Below, piece by piece: positions 17,339 through 26,095 of a stretch of DNA of 64,000 nucleotides (positions within the stretch are counted from its first letter, which is position 1; each line of letters begins with the position of its first letter). Origin of the DNA: Bacteroidales bacterium. GTDB lineage: Bacteria > Bacteroidota > Bacteroidia > Bacteroidales > UBA932. The notes under the pieces are model-generated. The model made no database searches, had not been told where the DNA came from, and saw only the letters and a program-made list of their open reading frames with translations. The position numbers were made by a program, and so were the translations under genes. The stretch covers positions 111,835 through 175,834 of the forward strand of contig JAFZRX010000002.1 in the NCBI GenBank assembly GCA_017619675.1, in the 5' to 3' direction.

Positions 17339-18010
17339 ATGAAAAAGTTAACTTACATACTCGGTTTAGTACTCGCAGTTCTCGCAGTTTCTTCTTGCGG
17401 AGTTGAATACAGGACAGTGGCTGCTGCACCTAGCGTGATAGTTGAGCCCAGTGTAATCATCGAGCCAAGAGTTACTGTCAGGACCGGGATACTCTATAGG
17501 ATTTTCCATCGTCGTCCGGCCCGCGCGCCGTACTACTCTCATATTCCAGCTCCTCCTCCGCCGCCAGCACCGGCTCCCGCTCCGGCTCCCAGGCCAAAGC
17601 CAGCTCCGGCACCGGCACCCGCACCTCACGCCAACCCTGCACCTGCTCCGCACGGAAATGCAGCACCTGCCCCTAGGGACAACGGCAAGCCCCGTGCCGG
17701 CGTAAGCTCAGGCAACCGCGTGGAAACACCTAAGGCACAGCCAAAGCCTCAGCCCAAAGCTGATCCCAAGCCGGCGCCTCAGATGAAGTCCAACGATGTG
17801 CGCAGGAGTGAGCCCACGGTAAACCGCTCTGCAGTAGCATCTTCCAACGCCAGGAAGGCAACCGCAGCCCCGGCCACCCGTTCTGCAAGCCCTAGCAACG
17901 CTACCCGCAGCACCGCTTCCAGAAGCACCGCAAGCGCAAGCGCCAACCGCAGCAACGCTGGAGCAAGCAACGCAGGCCGCAGCAACGGCAACAGCGGAAG
18001 AGGAAGGTAA
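17339..18010 (+). CDS. Low-complexity Pro/Ala-rich lipoprotein
   Basis: 223 residues. MKKLTYILGLVLAVLAVSSCGV is a lipoprotein signal (Cys20). Then a short segment with VIVEPSVIIEPRV repeats, then a Pro-Ala tract (about 68-120), a Lys/Pro/Gln tract (about 125-150) and a Ser/Asn/Arg/Ala-rich tail ending SNGNSGRGR. The mature chain is predicted disordered and basic; I see no enzymatic motif. It could bind or space the cell wall or coat the surface, but that is a guess. Single gene closed by the terminator at 18029-18060. EF-P dependence is likely given the PPPPP run. Confidence 0.75.
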   Translation: MKKLTYILGLVLAVLAVSSCGVEYRTVAAAPSVIVEPSVIIEPRVTVRTGILYRIFHRRPARAPYYSHIPAPPPPPAPAPAPAPRPKPAPAPAPAPHANPAPAPHGNAAPAPRDNGKPRAGVSSGNRVETPKAQPKPQPKADPKPAPQMKSNDVRRSEPTVNRSAVASSNARKATAAPATRSASPSNATRSTASRSTASASANRSNAGASNAGRSNGNSGRGR

Positions 18011-18028
18011 CCCTTTCATAAATGGAAC

Positions 18029-18060
18029 AAAAAAAGTGACCCCAGCGGTCACTTTTTTTT
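18029..18060 (+). terminator. Intrinsic terminator
   Basis: GTGACC (18036-18041), loop CCAGC, GGTCAC (18047-18052), preceded by seven A and followed by nine T. It ends the lipoprotein transcript immediately before the next promoter. Confidence 0.9.
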
Positions 18061-18063
18061 TAT

Positions 18064-18071
18064 TATCTTTG
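18064..18071 (+). promoter_or_regulatory. -7 element of the NtrC-like regulator gene
   Basis: TATCTTTG, 7 nt before the ATG at 18079, directly after the T-run of the upstream terminator. Predicted leader is close to zero. Confidence 0.6.
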
Positions 18072-18078
18072 CACTGCT

Positions 18079-19227
18079 ATGAAGATTCTGATAATTGACG
18101 ACGAAAGATCGATCCGCAATTCCCTCAAGGAGATCCTTGGAGACGAAGGCCACGACGTAGACGTGGCGGAGGACGGCGCCACCGCCCTAAAGATGGTGGA
18201 CAAGGACAAGTACAACGCAATATTCTGCGACATCAAGATGCCCGGCATGGACGGGATGGAAGTCCTGGACAAACTTGTCTCCATGGGCATTGACTCCGCC
18301 ATAATAATGATCTCCGGCCACGGGGACATAGACACCGCCGTGGACTGCATGAAGAAGGGTGCTTTCGACTTCATACAGAAGCCTCTGGACCTGAACAGGA
18401 TACTCATAACCCTCAAGAACTCAACTGAAAGGGCAACTCTGGTAAAGGAGAACAAGATCCTCAAGAAGAAGGTTTACGGAGCGGACATGATAGGACACTC
18501 TGAGCCTATGGAACACATCCGCCAGCTGATCGCCAAGGTGGCCCCCACTGACGCCCGCGTCCTGATCACGGGTCCCAACGGTTCGGGAAAGGAACTCATA
18601 GCGCGCAACCTGCACCAGCAGAGCCTGCGCAGCGCAATGCCTTATGTGGAGGTGAACTGCGCGGCAATCCCTTCCGAACTTATCGAGAGCGAACTCTTCG
18701 GCCATGAGAAGGGATCATTCACATCGGCCGTAAAGCAGCACAAGGGCAAGTTCGAGCAGGCCAACGGCGGAACGCTGTTCCTGGACGAGATTGGCGACAT
18801 GAGCCTGGCCGCGCAGGCTAAAGTGCTGCGCGTGCTTCAGGAGCGCAAGCTTTCCCGCGTAGGCGGCGACACTGACATAGAGGTTGACGTGCGCGTGGTG
18901 GCCGCTACCAACAAGAACCTCCAGAAGGAGATTGAGAAAGGCACCTTCCGAGAGGACCTCTACCACCGCCTCAGCGTGATCCTGATCCGCGTGCCTTCCC
19001 TGGACGACAGGAAAGACGACATCCCTGAACTCATAGACTTCTTCACCAACAGCTGCTGCGACAAGGGAATGACCCGCAAGACCTTCTCAAAGGAGGCAAT
19101 AGAACTGCTCCAGGCCAAGACCTGGCCCGGAAACATCCGTGAATTGAGCAATGTAGTGGAGCGTCTCCTGATACTGGGAGGATCAACTATCAGCGCCCAG
19201 GACGTCAAAGACTTTGTGAATCTGTAA
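18079..19227 (+). CDS. NtrC-like response regulator lacking the HTH domain
   Basis: 382 residues. Receiver domain 1-120 with phospho-acceptor Asp51 in FCDIKMPG and KPLD (about 101). AAA+ sigma-54-interaction-type domain from about 135: Walker A GPNGSGKE (165-172), [12 protein letters not shown] (Walker B), FREDLYHRL and [16 protein letters not shown]. The sigma-54 contact loop, usually GAFTGA, reads GSFTSA (212-217). The protein stops at DVKDFVNL, so the C-terminal Fis-type HTH is absent. The role is signal-dependent ATPase regulation, but DNA targeting and sigma-54 contact are uncertain. The 3' end overlaps lptB (opposite strand) by 23 bp. Confidence 0.9.
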   Translation: MKILIIDDERSIRNSLKEILGDEGHDVDVAEDGATALKMVDKDKYNAIFCDIKMPGMDGMEVLDKLVSMGIDSAIIMISGHGDIDTAVDCMKKGAFDFIQKPLDLNRILITLKNSTERATLVKENKILKKKVYGADMIGHSEPMEHIRQLIAKVAPTDARVLITGPNGSGKELIARNLHQQSLRSAMPYVEVNCAAIPSELIESELFGHEKGSFTSAVKQHKGKFEQANGGTLFLDEIGDMSLAAQAKVLRVLQERKLSRVGGDTDIEVDVRVVAATNKNLQKEIEKGTFREDLYHRLSVILIRVPSLDDRKDDIPELIDFFTNSCCDKGMTRKTFSKEAIELLQAKTWPGNIRELSNVVERLLILGGSTISAQDVKDFVNL

Positions 19228-20026
19228 CGGCTTCCGCGGCAGCGGCGGCATCCTCGCGGAGCCTGCGCTCGTATTCTTCCTGCGCGCGCTGCAGCGATAC
19301 TGACTTCTTAAGCACGAAACCGGCACCAAGGTACTTGGTGCGGACGTCGTCGTCCGCCGCCAGGGACTCGGGGGTGCCTTCCTGGAGGATTGTGCCTTCG
19401 TAAAGGAGATAGGCCCTGTCAGTGATGGCGAGGGTCTCACCCACATTGTGGTCAGTGATGATCACGCCAATGTTCTTGTACTTGAGTTTTGCGATGATGT
19501 ACTGGATGTCCTCCACCGCGATGGGGTCAACTCCGGCGAAGGGCTCGTCCAGAAGGATGAACTTGGGGTCTATGGCAAGGGCGCGGGCGATTTCCGTACG
19601 GCGCCTCTCGCCTCCTGAAAGCTGTATTCCAAGGCTCTTGCGTACCTTTGAGAGATTGAATTCCGATATAAGCTGCTCCAGGCGTTCGTAGCGCTGCTCG
19701 CGGGGAACGTGATTCATTTCCATTACGGAAAGGATGTTGTTCTCCACGGACATCTTGCGGAACACGGAAGCCTCCTGGGGGAGGTATCCCAGACCTTTCT
19801 GGGCCCTCTTGTACATAGGGAGCCCGGTAATGTCTTCCTCATCAAGGAAGACCCGGCCGGCGTTGGGCTCTATCTGGCCCGTCATGACATAGAAACTGGT
19901 GGTCTTGCCCGCTCCGTTGGGGCCCAGGAAGCCCACAATCTCTCCCTGCTCCACTTCCATGGATACGCCTTTGACCACGGTTCTCATGCCGTATTTCTTC
20001 ACTATGTTCTCGCAACGCAGTTTCAT
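19205..20026 (-). CDS. lptB: LPS export ABC transporter ATP-binding protein
   Basis: 273 residues. Walker [16 protein letters not shown]-loop with [17 protein letters not shown], signature [15 protein letters not shown], Walker [21 protein letters not shown] (cited in part) and H-loop [21 protein letters not shown] is diagnostic for LptB. ATPase of the LptB2FG machine that moves LPS from the inner membrane. The C-terminus carries about 35 extra residues, Glu/Arg/Ala-rich ([14 protein letters not shown]...), compared with E. coli LptB. It follows dnaX by 10 nt. Confidence 0.93.
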   Translation of the reverse strand: MKLRCENIVKKYGMRTVVKGVSMEVEQGEIVGFLGPNGAGKTTSFYVMTGQIEPNAGRVFLDEEDITGLPMYKRAQKGLGYLPQEASVFRKMSVENNILSVMEMNHVPREQRYERLEQLISEFNLSKVRKSLGIQLSGGERRRTEIARALAIDPKFILLDEPFAGVDPIAVEDIQYIIAKLKYKNIGVIITDHNVGETLAITDRAYLLYEGTILQEGTPESLAADDDVRTKYLGAGFVLKKSVSLQRAQEEYERRLREDAAAAAEAVTDSQSL

Positions 20027-20036
20027 ATAGATACTT

Positions 20037-21842
20037 TTAAATGTCCAGTCCCAAATCTATTACCAGATTCTTGAATTCTTCGTTCTTCTCCATCAAATCC
20101 TGAGCCTTCTCGGAAGGGAGATACTTTATTTCTTCCTTCACTTCCGTATCCGGCTTCACTTCCACCTCAAGGCGCACCTTGGAGTTTGGAAGGGCGTCCT
20201 GGAGCTTGCGCTCCATCTCCCTGAGTTTCTTCTCCTTTATCCAGCTCTGCTGGGAAACGTTCTCCACCTGGAAGGAAAGAACCTTGCCCTGCTCCTCTTC
20301 CTTTATCTCCACCAGGGCCTTCTTCATTGCCACGGCCAGGCGCGGCTGGCTCTGGACGTAGGAGTCAGCAACGGTGATCCACGCTCCGCGGAGATCATCG
20401 TCCGAAACTGTTGCGACGGGAGCGGGAGCGGCGGCGTCCTTTGCGGGCGCGGAGCTGTCGTCTCCCTGGAGCATGGCGTTCAGGGAGAGGCCCGCGGCCT
20501 TTGCCACGGCACGCCGCGGCTTACCCTGCGGGGCCGGAGCCGGTTCCGCCATGATGGGAACGACGGGCTCCAGGTCCAGCGCCGGGGCCTCGGGGGCCGC
20601 TGGCGCAGGCTCCTGTGCCGGAGCGGGCGCTGGGGCGGCGGCAGGCGCCGGTGCGGGCGCGGGCTGCGCTGGCGCCGCAGGCTGCGCAGGGGCGGCCTGG
20701 ACGGCCGCCGGCGCTTCAGCCGGAGCCGGTTCCGGCGCCTCCGCCGGAACCCCCTTCATAAAGGCCAGCTTCATGAGGGTAAACTCTATGTGCAGCCGCT
20801 GATTCACGGCCATGCGGTATCCCGCCTCGCACTGGTTGGTCAGTTCCAGCCCGCTGTAAAGGAACTGGAAACTGCACTTGGCGGCCTGGCGGGCGTAACT
20901 TTGCTTAAGGGTGTCAGGATAATCCAGAAGGGCGTCCAGGCCGCCCGTCTTGCTCACGATAAGGTCCCTGAAATGGGATCCCAGGGACGATATGAAGTAC
21001 TGGGCGTTGAATCCCTTGGAGAGGATCTCGTCAAAGATCATGAGGGCGGCTCCGTGGTTTCCGGCAAGGAAAGCGTCCACCAGGCGGAAACTGTACTCAT
21101 AGTCCAGCACATTGAGGTTTTCTATGACGCTCTGGTATTTTATGTCAGTCCCGCAGAACGCGACCGTCTGGTCGAATATGGTGAGCGCGTCGCGCATTGA
21201 TCCGTCCGCCTTGCGGGCGATCACGTGCAGCGACTCGTCCTCTATCTCAACCCCTTCCTTGTCCGCGATGTCACGCAGGTTGCGCACCATGTCCATGATG
21301 CTTATGCGGTTGAAGTCATACACCTGGCACCTTGACAGGATTGTAGGTATGACTTTATGCTTCTCAGTGGTTGCCAGTATGAAGATGGCGTATGCCGGCG
21401 GCTCCTCCAGGGTCTTCAGGAAAGCGTTGAAGGCCTGGTTGCTGAGCATGTGGACCTCGTCTATGATATAGACGCTGTACTTGCCCACCTGCGGCGGAAT
21501 CTGCACCTTCTCTATCAGGTCCCGCATCGCGTCAACGCCGCTGTTGGACGCGGCGTCCAGCTCATATATGCAATATGAGCGGCCCTCCGCGAAAGAGCGG
21601 CAGGACTCGCACTCCCCGCACGGTTCCATGTCCGGAGACGGATTGGAACAGTTGATTGCCTTTGCGAATATACGTGCGGTACTGGTTTTGCCTACTCCCC
21701 TTGGGCCGCAGAACAGGTACGCGTGGGCCAACTGGCCGCGGACTATGGAATTCTTGAGCGTCCGGGCTATATTGTCCTGGCCTATAAGGGTTTGGAAAGA
21801 CCCCGGCCTGTACTTGCGGGCTGATACTATAAAATCTGACAT
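20037..21842 (-). CDS. dnaX: DNA polymerase III subunit gamma/tau
   Basis: 601 residues. AAA+ clamp-loader domain: [16 protein letters not shown], Walker [19 protein letters not shown], zinc cysteines (CGECESC plus the earlier Cys), [25 protein letters not shown] (cited in part) and sensor-1 [16 protein letters not shown]. Residues about 370-430 form a Pro/Ala-rich linker, followed by a C-terminal tau-like domain of about 160 residues. No slippery A-run was seen, so no sign of a programmed gamma frameshift. Minus-strand -7 TAAATTTG at 21849-21856, 6 nt from the ATG. Confidence 0.95.
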   Translation of the reverse strand: MSDFIVSARKYRPGSFQTLIGQDNIARTLKNSIVRGQLAHAYLFCGPRGVGKTSTARIFAKAINCSNPSPDMEPCGECESCRSFAEGRSYCIYELDAASNSGVDAMRDLIEKVQIPPQVGKYSVYIIDEVHMLSNQAFNAFLKTLEEPPAYAIFILATTEKHKVIPTILSRCQVYDFNRISIMDMVRNLRDIADKEGVEIEDESLHVIARKADGSMRDALTIFDQTVAFCGTDIKYQSVIENLNVLDYEYSFRLVDAFLAGNHGAALMIFDEILSKGFNAQYFISSLGSHFRDLIVSKTGGLDALLDYPDTLKQSYARQAAKCSFQFLYSGLELTNQCEAGYRMAVNQRLHIEFTLMKLAFMKGVPAEAPEPAPAEAPAAVQAAPAQPAAPAQPAPAPAPAAAPAPAPAQEPAPAAPEAPALDLEPVVPIMAEPAPAPQGKPRRAVAKAAGLSLNAMLQGDDSSAPAKDAAAPAPVATVSDDDLRGAWITVADSYVQSQPRLAVAMKKALVEIKEEEQGKVLSFQVENVSQQSWIKEKKLREMERKLQDALPNSKVRLEVEVKPDTEVKEEIKYLPSEKAQDLMEKNEEFKNLVIDLGLDI

Positions 21843-21848
21843 AACTCA

Positions 21849-21856
21849 CAAATTTA
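21849..21856 (-). promoter_or_regulatory. -7 element of dnaX
   Basis: TAAATTTG on the minus strand, 6 nt upstream of the dnaX ATG; divergent from the plus-strand element at 21871-21878. Confidence 0.55.
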
Positions 21857-21870
21857 AGCATTATTTTGTG

Positions 21871-21878
21871 TATTTTTG
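21871..21878 (+). promoter_or_regulatory. -7 element of the exported hypothetical / M16 operon
   Basis: TATTTTTG, 5 nt before the ATG at 21884. Confidence 0.55.
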
Positions 21879-21883
21879 TTCAT

Positions 21884-22675
21884 ATGAAAAAGTTTTACCT
21901 CCTTCTGGCAGCCCTTATCCTGTTGCCGGCATTATGCTCCGCCCAGGCCAAGATCTACACCAAGAAAGTCAAGCTGAGCGACTTCCCAACCAAGACCACA
22001 AAGATAGTCCTCTCCGGCAGCGACATGCTTGACGGCCCGCTGAAGGAAGAGATTGCCCGCCGCTGGCGAATATCCCCCTACGAGTTCTGCACCCTTGAGG
22101 AATACGACAACCTCAAGAAGGACGACAGTTACTACTTCCTGCGCATGGTGGACGTAAGCGGCGTAAGCGCTTTCGCCCTCTCCAAGGAGGGACTGGAGGT
22201 CATAAACCTGCCGTACTGCACCAGCGGCAACCCTTCCGGGCGCGAGATGCTCTACATGCCCGCTTTCATAGACATAATGCAGGCCTATGTGATGGACTCC
22301 ATCAACTCAGACATGACCGGTTATCTGGGCCTCAAGAACTACTCCAAGAACCTCTACAAGAGCGCCAACAAGAAGATATACATATCAAAGGGAGACCTGG
22401 CAGCCCCCATTGACTCCAAATGGGCGGCAAAAGGCATACGCATAATGGACGAGGACGACGTTGACGACGTCTTCCTTGAGGAGGACGATGACTGCGTTGT
22501 CAGCTACTCCGTAGCCCCGGCCCCCGGCACAAAGAAAGGCAAGTGCTGCGTCTTCCTCCTGAACGCCGCCACCCACGAACTCTATTTCTACGCCTCCCAT
22601 AAAGTATCTTCAGGCAAGAAGAGCGGTTTCACATCCGCTGACATGAGCATAATCTCCGCCCTCAAGAAGAAATGA
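21884..22675 (+). CDS. Exported hypothetical protein
   Basis: 263 residues from the ATG at 21884, chosen because MKKFYLLLAALILLPALCSAQ is a complete signal peptide; a TTG start at 21866 would add six residues. The mature part has no motif I recognise: KIVLSGSDMLDGPLKEEIAR, WRISPYEFCTLEEYDNL, an acidic stretch DEDDVDDVFLEEDDDC (about 192-207) and two adjacent Cys (GKCCVFLL). The periplasm is the likely location. The stop codon overlaps the ATG of the M16 N-terminal ORF by 4 nt, so the two are coupled. Confidence 0.75.
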   Translation: MKKFYLLLAALILLPALCSAQAKIYTKKVKLSDFPTKTTKIVLSGSDMLDGPLKEEIARRWRISPYEFCTLEEYDNLKKDDSYYFLRMVDVSGVSAFALSKEGLEVINLPYCTSGNPSGREMLYMPAFIDIMQAYVMDSINSDMTGYLGLKNYSKNLYKSANKKIYISKGDLAAPIDSKWAAKGIRIMDEDDVDDVFLEEDDDCVVSYSVAPAPGTKKGKCCVFLLNAATHELYFYASHKVSSGKKSGFTSADMSIISALKKK

Positions 22676-23289
22676 CGATAGGCAAGACAACTTCAGGAAT
22701 GCTGTACGCCATAAAGCGAAGCGGTTCCGCCGTAGCATACTGCTCCCTTGGCATCCGATGCGGTACCAGGGATGAGGAAGGCTACCACAGCGGCATAGCC
22801 CACTTTGTGGAGCACACCATCTTCAAGGGTACCGCCAAGCGCAGCGCGGCCAGCATAAACAGCTGCCTTGACCGCCTCGGCGGCGAACTCAACGCCTTCA
22901 CCACAAAGGAAGAGATAGTCCTCCACGCCACAACCCTCAAGGAAGACGTGCGCAAGGCCATAGACCTGCTGATGGAACTGGCCACCTGTCCCACCTTCCC
23001 TGAAAAGGAAATAGAGAAAGAAAAAGGCGTGGTCATAGAGGAGATCATGGCCTACAAGGACAGCCCCGCGGACGATGTCTATGACAAGTTCGAGGAAATG
23101 CTCTTCGAAGGCCACCCCCTGGGCCGCCCCATCCTGGGCACGGCCGCATCGGTGCGGAAGATCACATCGGAAGAAATGCAGCGCTTTGCGCGCGAAAAAT
23201 TCACCCCGGACAGGATGGCCCTGAGCGTAGTGGCAGACCTGGACGAATCCCTCATTGAGAAATACATATGCAGTTTGACAGGACAATAG
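22672..23289 (+). CDS. M16 zinc peptidase, N-terminal half (split gene)
   Basis: 205 residues covering the catalytic N-terminal M16 domain: GIAHFVEHTIFKG holds the inverse zinc motif HxxEH, and EKEIEKEKGVVIEEIMAYKD supplies the third ligand Glu. GELNAFTTKEEIVLHA and GHPLGRPILGT are also conserved. An ordinary M16 protein of about 410 residues would continue into the second half, but this frame stops at TAG 23287-23289. The next ORF begins 22 nt upstream of that stop in another frame. No signal peptide, so it is cytoplasmic unless the upstream partner exports it. Confidence 0.85.
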   Translation: MTIGKTTSGMLYAIKRSGSAVAYCSLGIRCGTRDEEGYHSGIAHFVEHTIFKGTAKRSAASINSCLDRLGGELNAFTTKEEIVLHATTLKEDVRKAIDLLMELATCPTFPEKEIEKEKGVVIEEIMAYKDSPADDVYDKFEEMLFEGHPLGRPILGTAASVRKITSEEMQRFAREKFTPDRMALSVVADLDESLIEKYICSLTGQ

Positions 23290-23822
23290 ACAGGCACAAC
23301 CACGAGGTGAACGCCGTGATAGGCGCCGTCGCTCCCTCCCTTTATCAGGAGAAGGAGCGCATAGCCGCCGTGCTGCTGGCCAACATCCTCGGCGGCCCCG
23401 CGTCAAACTCCATCCTCAACGCCCTCCTTAGGGAAAAGAACGGCTGGGTTTACAGCGTGGAATGCTCCTACACCCAGTACACTGACTCCGGGATAATGGC
23501 CATTAGCATAGGCTGCGACAAGGCCAACCTTGACAAATGCATCAACGCCATCCACAAGTCCATTGCCAAGCTTCAGGACGAACCCCTCTCCCCCGCCAGG
23601 CTCCGCGCCGCCAAGAAGCAACTGATAGGCCAGATGGCCATCAGTTCCGACAACGGAGAGACCCAGTGCCTGGCCATGGGCAAGAGCCTGCTGGCGTTCG
23701 GGCGTATCAGTTCCTTCGAGGAAGACCGCGCCCGCATCGAGGCCGTCACGGCGGAGGAACTGCAACAAGCAGCCCGGAGCATATTCGCCCCGGGCAAGAT
23801 ATCAAAACTGGTCTATCTGTAG
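23268..23822 (+). CDS. M16 peptidase, C-terminal half (split gene)
   Basis: 184 residues equal to the second M16 domain: LLANILGGPASNSILNALLREKNGWVYSVE (cited in part; positions about 35-65), SYTQYTDSGIMAISIG, RAAKKQLIGQMAISSDNGETQCLAMGKSLL (in part) and ARSIFAPGKISKLVYL. The conserved substrate-contact region (R..NGWVYSVE) is intact. The start ATG overlaps the first half by 22 nt in a shifted frame. Relative to single-chain homologues about 20-30 linker residues are missing. Either a true two-chain enzyme or a frameshifted gene. Confidence 0.85.
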   Translation: MQFDRTIDRHNHEVNAVIGAVAPSLYQEKERIAAVLLANILGGPASNSILNALLREKNGWVYSVECSYTQYTDSGIMAISIGCDKANLDKCINAIHKSIAKLQDEPLSPARLRAAKKQLIGQMAISSDNGETQCLAMGKSLLAFGRISSFEEDRARIEAVTAEELQQAARSIFAPGKISKLVYL

Positions 23823-23824
23823 TA

Positions 23825-24808
23825 TCAGTCCATCGGATACTTCACGCCCCATTCAGCCCTCAACGCATCCATCTCCTCCATAATGGCAATGGTCTCTGCG
23901 TGAGGCATATACGGGGATTCCAGCAATCCCTTTTCCAGGGCGTCCTTGCAGGCCAGCACCTGGTGCTCGTATCCGGTAACCTGGTTGTCCGGCGGGAAGA
24001 ACACTTCCCTCAGCTTATAATCCTTGGTGAACAGGCGGGCGCTTGCCGGGCAGTTGGTGTTGTCAATGACAATGTAGCCGTCATCACCAACTATAAGGCC
24101 CTCGCGGTTGCAGTTGGCATAAGCGCTGGAAACCAGGCTGGCCATCTTGCCGTCCGCATACTGAAGGGTGATGGTCTCATACATGTCCATTCCTGTTTCA
24201 CCAAGTACGCAGGAGGAATCCGTCTTCACTATGTCGGTCCCGAAGAACATCCTGGCAAAATTCAGACAGTACACGCCAAGATCCAGCAATGCGCCTCCGC
24301 AAAGGTCTGCCCGCAGTATCCTTTCCTTGTTCTCCATTGCATAGCATAATGAAGCGTGAATAAAGCGCGGACGCCCTATCGCGCCGTTCTTTATCAGATC
24401 CATAACCTTCAGGGACAGAGGCATATAGCGGGTCCAGATGGCCTCGGTTATGAACACCTGCCTTCCTTCAGCAAGGATTATGAGTTCTTTGGCTTCCCTG
24501 GCATTTGCAGTGAAGGCTTTCTCACACAATACGGGCTTTCCAGCCTCTATTGCCATCTTGGAATGTGCAAAGTGGTGGGAATGCGGCGTGGCCACATATA
24601 CCAGGTTCACTTCCGGATCTTCCAGCATCTCTTCATAACTGCCGTATGCCTTTGGGACACCCCATTCCTTGGCAAAGAATTCAGCCTTCTCCAAATTCCG
24701 GGAAGAAATAGCATACAGTTGTACCTCCGGATTCTTCAGCCCGGTAAGGGTTTCAGCCATCTTGTCGGCAATCCAGCCGGCTCCGATGATTCCTAATTTG
24801 ATGGTCAT
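23825..24808 (-). CDS. Gfo/Idh/MocA-family NAD(P)-dependent oxidoreductase
   Basis: 327 residues. N-terminal Rossmann fold MTIKLGIIGAGWIADKMAET (GxGxxA) and VYVATPHSHHFAHSKMAIEAGKPVLCEKAFTAN (in part; EKxxT Lys in the conserved site), followed by the GFO_IDH_MocA C-terminal domain with LCGGALLDLGVYCLNFARMFFG (in part). Related to trans-1,2-dihydrobenzene-1,2-diol / glucose-fructose-type dehydrogenases; substrate unknown. The first 66 bp are duplicated at 26822-26887, and the DNA upstream of this copy is foreign, so its native promoter has probably been replaced. Gap of 2 nt to the convergent M16 gene. Confidence 0.9.
   Translation of the reverse strand: MTIKLGIIGAGWIADKMAETLTGLKNPEVQLYAISSRNLEKAEFFAKEWGVPKAYGSYEEMLEDPEVNLVYVATPHSHHFAHSKMAIEAGKPVLCEKAFTANAREAKELIILAEGRQVFITEAIWTRYMPLSLKVMDLIKNGAIGRPRFIHASLCYAMENKERILRADLCGGALLDLGVYCLNFARMFFGTDIVKTDSSCVLGETGMDMYETITLQYADGKMASLVSSAYANCNREGLIVGDDGYIVIDNTNCPASARLFTKDYKLREVFFPPDNQVTGYEHQVLACKDALEKGLLESPYMPHAETIAIMEEMDALRAEWGVKYPMD
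24743..24808. repeat. 66-bp direct repeat, copy 1
   Basis: Encodes the first 22 codons of the oxidoreductase. Matches 26822-26887 at 65 of 66 positions (only A/T difference in GGCAATCC versus GGCTATCC). The pair brackets the Rhs-tip/lipoprotein insertion. Confidence 0.95.
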
Positions 24809-25075
24809 AATGCTTCTTAAATTTGTATATTATTGCTTTTATCCTATCCTCTGTCACGATTCAAAGCGTTGCACTACAGAATAGAATCCTGCTTTTGTCC
24901 TCTATTATAGCGTTGCACATCGGGATTTCGTTTTATATCAGAATCCGGCATCATAATAACCGCGTGCGGAGATACCTTCGTAGTTTGAATTGACAGTAAG
25001 AACAGATATACAGTCTCCAGAAGAAGATGTGCAGGAAAACGACAACAGGTGATTGCAGAGAGCATACATAGGATG
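24809..25075. other. Intergenic region, no confident gene
   Basis: A 267-bp stretch between the oxidoreductase start and the lipoprotein stop. It holds two copies of AGCGTTGCAC (24863-24872 and 24912-24921). A 63-codon minus-strand frame has no homology I recognise and is not called. Belongs to the inserted segment and probably is degenerate gene debris. Confidence 0.4.
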
Positions 25076-26095
25076 TTAGTAATCTTGAGTTAGAATAGGG
25101 TATGATTCCGTCACAGCTTCATCTCTAATATGATATTGTCTAAGGCTAATAGAATTGTTTTCTCTGTAAGCCTGTCCACCATATAGTTTTATATAATCAA
25201 ATATTTCCTCTTTTAACTCAAAGCGCTTCATATTAACGAGCTCTTCTATGTTGTCCAGATTAATCAACTGGGTAATAACAATTATTCCATTAATCCAAAA
25301 TGTACCTATTGTGTACTCTGCGGCATCATCAACAATATCGAGAGGGAATTCAGGACATAGATAAGCTATGAAAGTAACCGTAGTGTCTTGATCGGGGGAT
25401 AATCCTATACTGACGTTCAGTGCTGTTTGAGTATTACTTTGTTTAGGAATACTGTCAATCTGGGCTATAAATTCCTCAAAACAACTTTCTAAGGAAGATA
25501 TTTTGAAGAATGGCCTTTCCTGAAGGTCGTAATCATCATAATAAATAGGAATTTCAGTAATGACAACATCATCATTGTTAATGGCGAGGTCAAACAGGAA
25601 GCCAAGGTCTGTATCAGGAATACATAGCATTACCTCAAAGTGCAGGACGCCATAATCACTCGTTCCTTTATAATCAAAGCTTGATACTGAATACTTTGGT
25701 TTATTATCTTTAAGCCATCTATCAAATGTGTCACGGCAAATCAGGTATTCCTTATTTATGCCTTCCTTGTGAACCTGTAAAAATACCTCACGACACCTAA
25801 ACGAATAATCATCATTTACGTATCCTGCAAATTGGTCATTATCCCTTATCTCATATCTGATATGACAACCATTCACAGTTGTATCCTTGCTGACAGTATT
25901 TTCTCCTATGATTCTTTTTCTAGTTATAGGATAGTCATTGTTAAGTTCAACTACTTCATCCGAAATACCCTGAACTGAATTAATTATAGGAATAATATCT
26001 TGGTCTGGGCTTTGTTTATGATGAAAACAACTTGTAAAATATAAAGAGGCAATAACAAGGTAAAGAATTCGTATTATAGGATTATTTCGGTTCAT
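25076..26095 (-). CDS. Hypothetical lipoprotein, candidate immunity to the M23 tip
   Basis: 339 residues from the ATG at 26095. MNRNNPIIRILYLVIASLYFTSCFHH is a lipoprotein signal (Cys near 23; cited in two parts if split), so the protein sits in the periplasm or outer membrane. No enzymatic motif; the body is acidic and Asp/Ile-rich (for example YYDDYDLQERPFFKISSLES). The gene overlaps the stop of the Rhs-M23 fragment by 14 bp, the usual arrangement of a polymorphic toxin and its immunity gene. A membrane-anchored periplasmic immunity protein fits a peptidoglycan-cutting toxin. Composition is much more AT-rich than flanking genes. Function inferred from context only. Confidence 0.6.
   Translation of the reverse strand: MNRNNPIIRILYLVIASLYFTSCFHHKQSPDQDIIPIINSVQGISDEVVELNNDYPITRKRIIGENTVSKDTTVNGCHIRYEIRDNDQFAGYVNDDYSFRCREVFLQVHKEGINKEYLICRDTFDRWLKDNKPKYSVSSFDYKGTSDYGVLHFEVMLCIPDTDLGFLFDLAINNDDVVITEIPIYYDDYDLQERPFFKISSLESCFEEFIAQIDSIPKQSNTQTALNVSIGLSPDQDTTVTFIAYLCPEFPLDIVDDAAEYTIGTFWINGIIVITQLINLDNIEELVNMKRFELKEEIFDYIKLYGGQAYRENNSISLRQYHIRDEAVTESYPILTQDY

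Noticed and set aside
20400-20760. Possible programmed frameshift in dnaX
   Set aside because: The Pro/Ala linker region lacks an A-rich slippery sequence and the long tau frame is uninterrupted.
24874-25065. 63-codon minus-strand frame in the inserted segment
   Set aside because: No SD, no motif, atypical composition; more likely gene debris.
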